Source of the DNA: an uncultured Candidatus Peregrinibacteria bacterium
Lineage (GTDB): Bacteria; Patescibacteriota; Gracilibacteria; Peribacterales; Peribacteraceae
DNA length: 15,352 nucleotides
NCBI GenBank assembly: GCA_903822115.1
Contig: CAIJNU010000044.1
Location: 1-15,352 of the forward strand
Direction: 5' to 3'
Part shown: in pieces, positions 7,370 through 13,661 of the stretch
How positions within the stretch are numbered: the first letter of the stretch is position 1
Layout: each line of letters begins with the position of its first letter
Notes under the pieces: generated by a model
Databases searched by the model: none
Told to the model about the DNA's origin: nothing
Seen by the model: only the letters and a program-made list of their open reading frames with translations
Position numbers and translations under genes: made by a program

Positions 7370-7774
7370 GGGGATGACAGGCTTCGACAGCGTGATTCTG
7401 GTTCGATTCTGTCTCCGTCCGGGATGGTAGTGTTTCCCGTCACCCAACGCTACGAACCATAGATGCCAACTCATCTATCCTAAGCAAGGCTCGCGAGATC
7501 GTCGGCAAGCTCACGCTTCCTTCGTTCGAACCCGCCTTCGCCTAAGTTCCCACTTTTGGGAACACGTCTCTCCCCCGATTCTCGCTACGGGGATGCGGCG
7601 TCATCAGCGAGACGGAGTCATCATCTGATGTCGTGATGTTTCTGTCCTTTCCGGCATCATCCCTCGCCCCTTTCCTTGTTCCTTCCTCAGGGGTGCGAGA
7701 AACGGAAGGTCCATGACGGTACGGACAATCGGGCTACACGTTGGACCCGGGTTCAACTCCCGGCATCTCCACCA
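7370..7774 (+). ncRNA. ssrA: Transfer-messenger RNA (tmRNA)
   Basis: Rescues stalled ribosomes by trans-translation. The 5' end GGGGATGACAGGCTTCGACA matches the conserved tmRNA start. The seven bases GGGGATG (7370-7376) pair with CATCTCC (7764-7770), followed by A and an encoded CCA (7772-7774). The third pair is G-U, the identity element read by alanyl-tRNA synthetase. The T-arm is CCGGG-TTCAACT-CCCGG (7747-7763). Upstream of the coding part is a clear pseudoknot: CGGGA (7420-7424) pairs with TCCCG (7435-7439), and GTAGTGTT (7427-7434) pairs with AACGCTAC (7446-7453). A perfect hairpin (GTTCCCA/TGGGAAC, 7546-7563) follows the tag stop. The gene is one-piece, 405 nt, and I see no sign of permutation. 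It converges with the M20 peptidase gene, whose stop is 10 nt away. Confidence 0.96.
7465..7545 (+). other. tmRNA proteolysis-tag reading frame
   Basis: The resume codon GCC (7465-7467) is preceded by TAGAT, matching the TAGTC-GCA arrangement in Escherichia coli. From it the frame reads 26 sense codons and stops at TAA (7543-7545). The tag begins ANSSILSK and ends SFEPAFA. The Ala-Phe-Ala end is like the mycoplasma tags that end YAFA and should suit recognition by an AAA+ protease. The length is well above the usual 10 or so residues. Confidence 0.88.
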
Positions 7775-7783
7775 CGGCGTTCG

Positions 7784-8938
7784 CTAACAAGATAAATTTG
7801 CCATCTCCCGATCCAGCGCGAGAATAATCTCGATCACCTGTTCGATACCTTTGAGATAGGTTTTCTTCTCCATCTTTTCCTCCAACGAATGCGTAGCGAA
7901 ACCATTGCTCGCGCCGAGCGTCACCGTGGGAATTCCCTTTGCCAATGACACATCACCGTCCGTATTCCCCAATTTGAAAAATGGCTGAATGCCCAAGGAC
8001 TTCTGAACTTTGCTGGCAATCCTATAAAGAGGGAGATCTTTAGACATGCTGGCAGCTTTGGTAACCGCGAGAACCTCTCGTTTACATGGCACATTGTTGC
8101 GTCTCAACTTAAGAAGAATCTTTTCGAATCGATTCACGAGTACGTCGATACTCTTTTGCTCCTTTGCACGAAACTCCAAGAGACACTGTGCTTCGTTCGG
8201 TATGGAATTGATGTTCTTTCCTCCCTGTATCGCAGTCACGTTGTACGTTGCCCCTTTGGGCATGCGTATCTTCGAAAGATCGTGAATCATGGAAGAGAGA
8301 ATGACGACTGCGTTCGGCTCGCCGAAGTTGCGCCAACTGTGTGCGCCCTTCTGCTTCACCGAGACAGTAAGCCGTGCCCGATACTGCCCCACGCATGCAT
8401 TTGTTAGACGTCCGATATCATGGCTCTCGTTGTTCACGACGTAGGAGATATTCTTTCCATACTTTTTGAGCACGGCTTTCATGCCCCGTTTTGCTCCAAG
8501 CCCTTCCTCTCCTACGGTAAACGCAATGAGGTAGTTCTTTTGGAGTGGGATGTTTTTCTTGCGGACATATTTAAGAAACATCAGAAGCGCCGTGACCCCC
8601 GCTGTGTTGTCGCAAATTCCATGTGCGTACAGAAACTTGCCATCATCCTTTACCTGAATCGGCAATGGAGCTTCACATGCCGTATCTGCGTGAGCGGAAA
8701 GGAGGACGACGTGGGATTTGTTCGGTTTGGCGATGAGAAATCCTAAGGCATTCCCTTCGGCATCGATGGATACGTTTTCCAGTCCGAGGGAAGAAAGAAT
8801 TTCGGCAAGATGCTTAATCTTCTTCTCTTCGTGAAACGTGGGAGCGGGGATTTGGCAAATAGTTTTGAGTGTATGGAAAACATCATCCTCGGAGCTCTGA
8901 AGAAACATGCGGGAGGAGTCTTGGCAATCTTGCTTCAT
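7784..8938 (-). CDS. M20-family metallopeptidase (aminopeptidase/deacylase type)
   Basis: A cytoplasmic zinc-dependent hydrolase of 384 residues without a signal peptide. Metal-site motifs are in family order: SAHADT (His83, Asp85), GICDNTAG (Asp110, bridging), VGEEGLG (Glu144 as general base, Glu145 as ligand), NNESHD near 169-174 and ATHSLEE (His350). Residues of about 185-290, starting GQYRARLTVSVKQKGAHS, form the inserted dimerisation domain. M20 members include peptidase T-like enzymes, carboxypeptidases and acetylornithine/succinyl-diaminopimelate deacylases; I cannot choose the substrate, though the layout is peptidase-like. The gene looks more AT-rich, with more A/T-ending codons, than alaS or the kinases, which may indicate separate ancestry. 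It is transcribed divergently from the phosphonate-like operon. ATG 8938 is followed by ATG 8908 as an alternative start. Confidence 0.92.
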   Translation of the reverse strand: MKQDCQDSSRMFLQSSEDDVFHTLKTICQIPAPTFHEEKKIKHLAEILSSLGLENVSIDAEGNALGFLIAKPNKSHVVLLSAHADTACEAPLPIQVKDDGKFLYAHGICDNTAGVTALLMFLKYVRKKNIPLQKNYLIAFTVGEEGLGAKRGMKAVLKKYGKNISYVVNNESHDIGRLTNACVGQYRARLTVSVKQKGAHSWRNFGEPNAVVILSSMIHDLSKIRMPKGATYNVTAIQGGKNINSIPNEAQCLLEFRAKEQKSIDVLVNRFEKILLKLRRNNVPCKREVLAVTKAASMSKDLPLYRIASKVQKSLGIQPFFKLGNTDGDVSLAKGIPTVTLGASNGFATHSLEEKMEKKTYLKGIEQVIEIILALDREMANLSC

Positions 8939-8946
8939 CGAAGATG

Positions 8947-8976
8947 ACTTTAGGGAGTGGGGACAATATTGGTCAA
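8947..8976 (-). promoter_or_regulatory. Putative promoter of the M20 peptidase gene
   Basis: On the minus strand TTGACC (8976-8971) and TAAAGT (8952-8947) are separated by 18 nt. The ATG at 8938 lies 8 nt beyond the -10 box, so the message would again be almost or fully leaderless. This matches the spacing seen for alaS and supports the start chosen. Confidence 0.45.
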
Positions 8977-8979
8977 GAT

Positions 8980-9008
8980 TTGACTCTTCCTAAAGAAGAA
9001 AATAGATG
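8980..9008 (+). promoter_or_regulatory. Weak candidate promoter for the phosphonate-like operon
   Basis: TTGACT (8980-8985) is a good -35 hexamer, and 17 nt later TAGATG (9003-9008) is a poor -10. It is only a few bases from the divergent peptidase promoter, so the two could be co-regulated. An AGGAGG (9017-9022) downstream is not followed by a convincing start codon. Confidence 0.3.
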
Positions 9009-9065
9009 GGTTTCATAGGAGGGTAGAACCTATTTTGTTCTTTCGTAGAGAGGAAAACAGCCTTA

Positions 9066-10073
9066 TTGGGGAATACGGAATTTTTGCCAAAGCTATTAGT
9101 ATTTGACATTGGAAACCGTGAGTATCAGGATTCTCCTTTTCCCAAAGAACCAATGCCCCCCTTCCGGATGCTGCAGGTTCACTCCATCCACTCTCTCTTG
9201 GATCAGGAACTGCCTCTGGAGGTCATAGGATGCCATAGCCCATTATCTGCTCGTCTCGCGCAGGTCGCCGGTTTCAAGGCTGTCTGGGTAAGCAGTTTGG
9301 AATTATCGGCTCTCAACGGATTGCCGGATGCAAACTTTCTCACAATGTCCGAAAATCTCTCTGTCATTCAGAGCATCTGTCGATCGGTTTCCATCCCGGT
9401 CATTGCCGATTGCGATAGCGGCTATGGCAACGAATTGAATGTATACCGCATGACGCAACTTTACGAGCATGCGGGGGTGTCGGGGATTTGCATTGAAGAT
9501 AATGTCTTCCCAAAAAAATGCAGCTTCTATGAAGCCGGTGAGGAGGAGCTGGTGCCAATGGAAGAGCATGCTCGCAAGATTGCAGCTGCCTGCAAAGGGC
9601 GTCGGTCCAATGATTTTTTCATCATGGCTCGAACGGAAGCGTTTATCAGAAATCTCGGGTTGCAAGAAGCACTCAAACGCGCACGCGCATATGCGGATGC
9701 CGGTGCCGACGCAATCGTGGTTCATTCCAAGATTAAAACAGACGAAGAAATCGTTGCCTTCTCGCGTGCCTGGGATCGAGATATTCCTCTCGTGTGTATT
9801 CCAACGACATACAATCAATATTCCTCCGTCGATCTTTTGGAAAAAGGTTACAAGATCGTTATATTTGCCAATCACGGTCTGCGCGCAAGTGTCTCAGCCA
9901 TGCAAGCTGCTTTCGATCACATCAAGAAGAACCGATCCTCTATCGGTCTCGACGGAAGCATCGCTTCACTCCAGGAAGTATTCCGACTTACCGGCGTGCC
10001 GGAAATGGAACGTCTCATTGCTTCGTTTCAATTTTCTCATGACGTACAACGAGTGCAAAGCCCAAGGCTTTGA
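9066..10073 (+). CDS. pepM: Phosphoenolpyruvate mutase-like enzyme (PEP mutase/isocitrate lyase superfamily)
   Basis: Expected to interconvert PEP and phosphonopyruvate, the entry step to C-P bond compounds. Compared from memory with the Mytilus enzyme, the alpha/beta-barrel residues line up: Asp88 (LPDAN), Asp115 and Asp117 in DCDSGYG, Glu144, Lys150, Ser153, Arg189 (MARTEA) and His220 (VVHSK). The C-terminal ANHGLRASVSAMQ and SLQEVFRL segments are also mutase-like. The diagnostic EDKxxxKxNS motif, however, reads EDNVFPKKCS, so the first Lys is Asn and the motif Asn is Cys. Cys at that place is typical of lyases in the superfamily, so activity as a hydrolase or lyase is possible. Context with decarboxylase and aldehyde dehydrogenase genes favours phosphonopyruvate. 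The start is uncertain: TTG 9066 gives 335 residues, while ATG 9153 or 9168 would fit other family members better. It overlaps the next gene by 35 bp. Confidence 0.85.
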   Translation: MGNTEFLPKLLVFDIGNREYQDSPFPKEPMPPFRMLQVHSIHSLLDQELPLEVIGCHSPLSARLAQVAGFKAVWVSSLELSALNGLPDANFLTMSENLSVIQSICRSVSIPVIADCDSGYGNELNVYRMTQLYEHAGVSGICIEDNVFPKKCSFYEAGEEELVPMEEHARKIAAACKGRRSNDFFIMARTEAFIRNLGLQEALKRARAYADAGADAIVVHSKIKTDEEIVAFSRAWDRDIPLVCIPTTYNQYSSVDLLEKGYKIVIFANHGLRASVSAMQAAFDHIKKNRSSIGLDGSIASLQEVFRLTGVPEMERLIASFQFSHDVQRVQSPRL

Positions 10074-10428
10074 TTTCATCGTCGGCGTTCCCTGTTCGTC
10101 ACTGAAGGTGTTCATCGAGTGCTTGCGACAGGATGAAGCCATGCGATATGTCCCTGTACAACGTGAGGATACGGCAGTCGCTCTTGCTGTCGGAGCCTTC
10201 TTTGCCGGGAAGAAGCCACTCGTGTTTATGCAAAATAGCGGATTGGGGCACATCGTGAATATCGTCTCTTCTCTCCTCATCCCCTACGACATCCCGCTCC
10301 ATTTTCTTGTCACGATGCGAGAGCAGCCTTTCGAACATGAGCACATGTTCGCTATTACGAAACCGCTCCTCTCTCTGCTCGGTATTGAATCCCGGACATT
10401 CCTCATCAACGCCGCTTCCCATGGTTGA
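10039..10428 (+). CDS. Phosphonopyruvate/sulfopyruvate decarboxylase, Pyr (alpha) subunit
   Basis: This 129-residue protein is the pyrimidine-binding half of a thiamine-diphosphate decarboxylase. It shows FDFIVGVPCSSLKVF near the N-terminus, then VPVQREDTAVALAVGAFFAG with the cofactor-activating Glu, and MQNSGLGHIVN, a signature of phosphonopyruvate decarboxylase and of sulfopyruvate decarboxylase ComD. Phosphonopyruvate decarboxylase is usually a single chain of about 380 residues carrying both domains. Here the PP domain is a separate, overlapping gene, as in archaeal ComD/ComE. REDTA is nearer to the ComD style than to the NEG seen in the fused enzymes I recall. It is short: ComD is about 170 residues, and the last helices seem to be missing. 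A TTG at 10018 could add seven residues. With the next subunit it should remove CO2 from the product of the mutase-like enzyme. Confidence 0.85.
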   Translation: MTYNECKAQGFDFIVGVPCSSLKVFIECLRQDEAMRYVPVQREDTAVALAVGAFFAGKKPLVFMQNSGLGHIVNIVSSLLIPYDIPLHFLVTMREQPFEHEHMFAITKPLLSLLGIESRTFLINAASHG

Positions 10429-10894
10429 AATGACGCGATTGCAGGCTGTCCGATCGGTTCTCAATACGTTGAGTGACGAGCTCCTCGTGGTAACGACAGG
10501 ATTCCTTTCGCGTGATGTGTTTTGTCTTGGTGATCGTAAGGAGAATTTCTATATGTGCGGATCCATGGGCAATGCCTACCCAATAGGGATTGGCATCGCT
10601 CTCAATACTCCAAAGCGCAATGTCGTCGTTCTCTCGGGAGACGGAGCGGCACTCATGAGTCTCGGGAGCCTGGCACTCGGTAACAGTCTCAAACTTCCCA
10701 ACCTCCGACATGTCATTATCGATAACGGGAAGTACGTTTCCACCGGAGGACAGCCAACGTGCAGCGATGGCATCGATTTCTCTCAATTTCACAACACACA
10801 GGTTATTAATGTGACGAGTGATGAAACGGCCTCTCCGCGCATCACACTCAACCCTGTTGAGATGGCCGATCGTTTTCGATCCTGTTGCAAATGA
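10421..10894 (+). CDS. Phosphonopyruvate/sulfopyruvate decarboxylase, PP (beta) subunit
   Basis: The diphosphate-binding half of the same decarboxylase, 157 residues. Motifs are SRDVFCLGDRKENFYMCGSM and GNAYPIGIGIAL, then the ThDP/Mg signature starting LSGDGAALMSLG and ending about 27 residues later in IIDNGKYVSTGGQPT. The GGQPT ending is shared with phosphonopyruvate decarboxylase, whereas ComE as I recall it has GNQPT. ATG 10421 lies inside the last codons of the alpha gene (ATGGTTGA, 8 bp overlap), and MVEMTRLQAV resembles the natural beginning of ComE-type subunits. That supports real subunits and not a broken gene. Its stop overlaps the dehydrogenase start as ATGA. Substrate (phosphonopyruvate or sulfopyruvate) cannot be settled from sequence alone; the neighbouring mutase-like gene favours phosphonopyruvate. 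Confidence 0.88.
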   Translation: MVEMTRLQAVRSVLNTLSDELLVVTTGFLSRDVFCLGDRKENFYMCGSMGNAYPIGIGIALNTPKRNVVVLSGDGAALMSLGSLALGNSLKLPNLRHVIIDNGKYVSTGGQPTCSDGIDFSQFHNTQVINVTSDETASPRITLNPVEMADRFRSCCK

Positions 10895-12309
10895 CCTCGA
10901 ACGCTCTGATCTCCGGCAAGTGGGCCTCCTCCTCGCGGACTCATGCCATCTTGAGCCCTTTCACGGGAAAGGAGGTGGGGAAAGTGCCACTTCTCGAGAG
11001 ACAGCAGATCGCAGATGCCATTGTAGATGCGGCAGCATTTCGCTCATCGCTGACTCCATACGATCGATACACGATTCTGCGGAAGGCCGGGGATCTTGTT
11101 CTAGAGAGGAAAGAAGAGATCGCACGTTTGATTACTTCTGAATCAGGACTCGCATTGAAAGATACGAGACATGAGGTGGAGCGAACTTACAACGTATTGC
11201 TTCTGAGTGCCGAGGAAGCGAAGCGACAGCGAGGGGATGTGTATCAATCTGATGTCGTTCCACAGACGACCGGGAGGATTGGATTCACGATGCGGGAACC
11301 CGTGGGAGTCATTCTCGCCATAACGCCATTTAACCATCCTCTCAATCAAGTGGCACACAAAGTTGGACCAGCAATCGCGATGAACAATACCATCATTCTG
11401 AAACCGTCACACAAGACTCCACTTTCCGCCATCCGTCTCGCGGAGATTCTCCTGGAAGCGGGCCTCCCGTCTCGGATGTTGAGCGTCCTCACACTCGATA
11501 TTACGGAGCATTCGCATTTCCTTCTCTCCCATCCTGCAGTCGACATGGTGTGTTTTACGGGCAGTACGGAAAGCGGGGAGAATATCCTGAGGGAGACCGG
11601 TGTGAAAAAGACTCTCATGGAATTGGGAGGAAACGATGCATGCATTCTCTGTGAAGATGCCGATGTTCCTTCTCTCATCGATGTGATTATCAAGGGCGGA
11701 TTGGGAAATTCCGGTCAACGTTGCACGTCGATCAAAAGGCTGCTCTGCCATCGTTCCATTGCCAATACTGTTGTTTTGCTTCTGAAAGAAAAAATCTCCA
11801 TGCTGCATTTTGGAGATCCTTCTAGGGAGGATACGGATATCGGAACAGTGATTGATGAAGATGCGGCCAAAGTAATCGAATGCAGAATCAAACAAGCATG
11901 TGATATGGGAGCGAAGCTTCTCATCGGAGGAGGGAGACACGGAGCGCTGCTCGAACCGACCCTCCTTGATGATGTCCGTCCTGAAATGGAAGTGGTTTCG
12001 AAGGAAACCTTCGGTCCGGTGATTCCTCTCATTCGTTTTGACACTGATGATGAGGCAATAATGATTTGCAATGGCACTCCATTCGGATTGCAATCCAGTG
12101 TTTGCACAAAGGATCTGTCACGCGCTATGCGCTATGCAAAAGAAATCAGAGCGGGAGCAGTCCATATCAACCAGGCTCCGGGGTATCGAGTGGAGTCCTG
12201 GCCTTTCGGCGGTATCAAGAAGAGCGGTATCGGGAAGGAAGGGGTCGAAAGAGCATGTCTGGAAATGAGCGTGGAGAAACTCATCTCTTTCCCTTTTCCG
12301 CATGAATAG
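10891..12309 (+). CDS. phnY: Phosphonoacetaldehyde dehydrogenase-like aldehyde dehydrogenase
   Basis: A 472-residue NAD(P)-dependent aldehyde dehydrogenase with a complete active site: TPFNHPLNQVAHKVGPAIA with the conserved Asn, LKPSHKTP with the cofactor Lys, FTGSTESG in the Rossmann fold, the general-base Glu in LMELGGND, and the nucleophilic Cys in NSGQRCTSIKRLL. From memory it is close to PhnY, which oxidises phosphonoacetaldehyde to phosphonoacetate, including LRKAGDLV, SGLALKD, GDPSREDTDIGTVIDEDAA and PGYRVESWPFGGIKKSG. The context of mutase and decarboxylase genes agrees with that substrate. Sulfoacetaldehyde or succinate semialdehyde are alternatives. I place the start at ATG 10891, which overlaps the previous stop as ATGA; TTG 10885 would add two residues. 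It overlaps the next gene by 8 bp. Confidence 0.9.
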   Translation: MTSNALISGKWASSSRTHAILSPFTGKEVGKVPLLERQQIADAIVDAAAFRSSLTPYDRYTILRKAGDLVLERKEEIARLITSESGLALKDTRHEVERTYNVLLLSAEEAKRQRGDVYQSDVVPQTTGRIGFTMREPVGVILAITPFNHPLNQVAHKVGPAIAMNNTIILKPSHKTPLSAIRLAEILLEAGLPSRMLSVLTLDITEHSHFLLSHPAVDMVCFTGSTESGENILRETGVKKTLMELGGNDACILCEDADVPSLIDVIIKGGLGNSGQRCTSIKRLLCHRSIANTVVLLLKEKISMLHFGDPSREDTDIGTVIDEDAAKVIECRIKQACDMGAKLLIGGGRHGALLEPTLLDDVRPEMEVVSKETFGPVIPLIRFDTDDEAIMICNGTPFGLQSSVCTKDLSRAMRYAKEIRAGAVHINQAPGYRVESWPFGGIKKSGIGKEGVERACLEMSVEKLISFPFPHE

Positions 12310-13612
12310 CTCTCAGGAAATCATTGACGCGGGACAGGACGTAGAACGGCAGCTCGGATGCAAACTCTTCCCGAATCTTCATCTCGAGGAGCTCCGCCGC
12401 CTACCCGTAGAGGAATTGCAACGTTGCTACCGAAACGCAATCGAAAGTATTGTGACGCTCCGCGCCTTGCTCGAATCGGGAACGGCTCCTGTTGATTTAT
12501 CTTCGCTCGTTCGAACAATCAGTATCCACGGAAGAGAGCGTCCCGGAAGCCACAGGGAAATCCTCGGATTTCCGATCAAAGCAATCTGCTCGAATATCAG
12601 GCGACAGGATGTGGACTGGGATCAATTTGACTTTGAGCAATCCGGTATGGGAGGAGAAGGCGATATCGTCATCGCGGAAGCTCTCTCTGATACGGGATCA
12701 ACGAATCATCTCGAAAATCAATCCGGTCGTGATGTACGGCTTTTCAAGGGCGATCATTTCATGGCAGTGATGGGGCATCGTCACTCCGGGACTTCCGAAT
12801 ACGGGGAATTGCCCGGTGGCCATATGGAACTGGGGCCGAATGCCGAGTTGGACCTTCTCTGTTACGGAGGAATTCTTGGCCGGGGAATCTGTATCCCTCA
12901 TAGCAAGTCGGTGAAAACCTTTTTCAAGGCTCGCGTGGCTGCTCTTCTAAGAAATGAGAATCGCAATCTCAATTTGCTGGATCTGTATCCGGCATGGGAC
13001 AAGGAAATGTTGCCTTCCGCGCCCATCATCTTGAACTGCGGGACATCAGCCGAGATTGGAAAGACAACATCCTCTTCTGCGATCATCAGAGCACTGAAGA
13101 GGAAGGGAAAGACTGTAGGAGCGGTGAAGCTCGCGGGAACCGGACGATTCCGCGATCTACTCTCCATGCGCGATGCCGGTGCCGATCTCTATTTCGATTT
13201 CCCGGATGCGGGGTTGCCGTCGACATACACGAGTCCATCCCGTTCGTATCCCGCTGCGGTTACACTCCTCAATAAATTGAATTGTGCGGGAGTGGATGTC
13301 GTCGTGGCAGAGATGGGAGGAGACATCATCGAGGCAAACATTCCCTCTATTCTTCGGTCGAAGGAAATCATGCAGTACGCGAGAGGCATCGTTCATTCGT
13401 CAGCCGATGTCCTAGGAATTCTGGGGTCCCTTCAGCGATACAGGGAGTTCGGGGTGCAGGTTCCAGTCAAACTCACCCTGCCAAAAGACAGGAATAATTC
13501 CGGGACACAAGACCGTCTTCAGAATGAGAATCTTTCAGGTTTTGATGTTATGGATGAGCAGGACTGCGATCGTATCGTCGTAGAACTATTGGCAGATAGT
13601 GCGTTGGAATAA
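12302..13612 (+). CDS. Unrecognised protein with BioD/DUF1611-like P-loop domain
   Basis: A 436-residue protein I cannot name. Residues 1-60 look helical. Residues 60-225 form an unassigned, probably beta-rich domain containing GGEGDIVIAEALSD, DHFMAVMGHRHSG and LLCYGGILGRG. Residues 240-400 carry a P-loop of the SIMIBI type: NCGTSAEIGKTTSS (245-258), spaced as in dethiobiotin synthetase GTDTEVGKT. AVKLAGTGRF (274-283) and a Walker-B-like VVVAEMGGDI (333-342) follow. The arrangement with DAGLPSTY recalls DUF1611 proteins, one of which (DgcN) I remember as a D-glutamate N-acetyltransferase. As the last gene of the operon, starting 8 bp inside the dehydrogenase gene, it probably acts on phosphonoacetate or a downstream product in an ATP-dependent or acyl-transfer reaction. 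That role is inference. A scaffold or cofactor-insertion role is also possible. Confidence 0.85.
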   Translation: MNSSQEIIDAGQDVERQLGCKLFPNLHLEELRRLPVEELQRCYRNAIESIVTLRALLESGTAPVDLSSLVRTISIHGRERPGSHREILGFPIKAICSNIRRQDVDWDQFDFEQSGMGGEGDIVIAEALSDTGSTNHLENQSGRDVRLFKGDHFMAVMGHRHSGTSEYGELPGGHMELGPNAELDLLCYGGILGRGICIPHSKSVKTFFKARVAALLRNENRNLNLLDLYPAWDKEMLPSAPIILNCGTSAEIGKTTSSSAIIRALKRKGKTVGAVKLAGTGRFRDLLSMRDAGADLYFDFPDAGLPSTYTSPSRSYPAAVTLLNKLNCAGVDVVVAEMGGDIIEANIPSILRSKEIMQYARGIVHSSADVLGILGSLQRYREFGVQVPVKLTLPKDRNNSGTQDRLQNENLSGFDVMDEQDCDRIVVELLADSALE

Positions 13613-13631
13613 CCAGAAAGCATGGTAGACT
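13604..13631 (+). promoter_or_regulatory. Putative pyrB promoter
   Basis: TTGGAA (13604-13609, four of six -35 bases) and TAGACT (13626-13631) are 16 nt apart, and TGG directly before TAGACT makes it an extended -10. The following GCCGCCC echoes the CCCGCC after the alaS -10 box. It suggests pyrB can be transcribed independently of the upstream operon. The expected start near 13638 leaves a leader of about 24 nt. Confidence 0.5.
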
Positions 13632-13661
13632 GCCGCCCTTTCAATTTTTACTCCCGAATAT

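Noticed and set aside
7265..7462. Small plus-strand frame over the hairpins and the tmRNA 5' part
   Set aside because: It overlaps palindromes and conserved structured RNA, and its translation has no protein character.
10039..10894. Decarboxylase broken by a frameshift (pseudogene)
   Set aside because: The break falls at the domain boundary, the second frame has its own ATG overlapping the first stop, its N-terminus resembles natural ComE-type subunits, and all motifs are intact. A sequencing error cannot be fully excluded.
11407..12093. Minus-strand frame of 228 codons
   Set aside because: Antisense to the aldehyde dehydrogenase, with no recognisable motif and no promoter.
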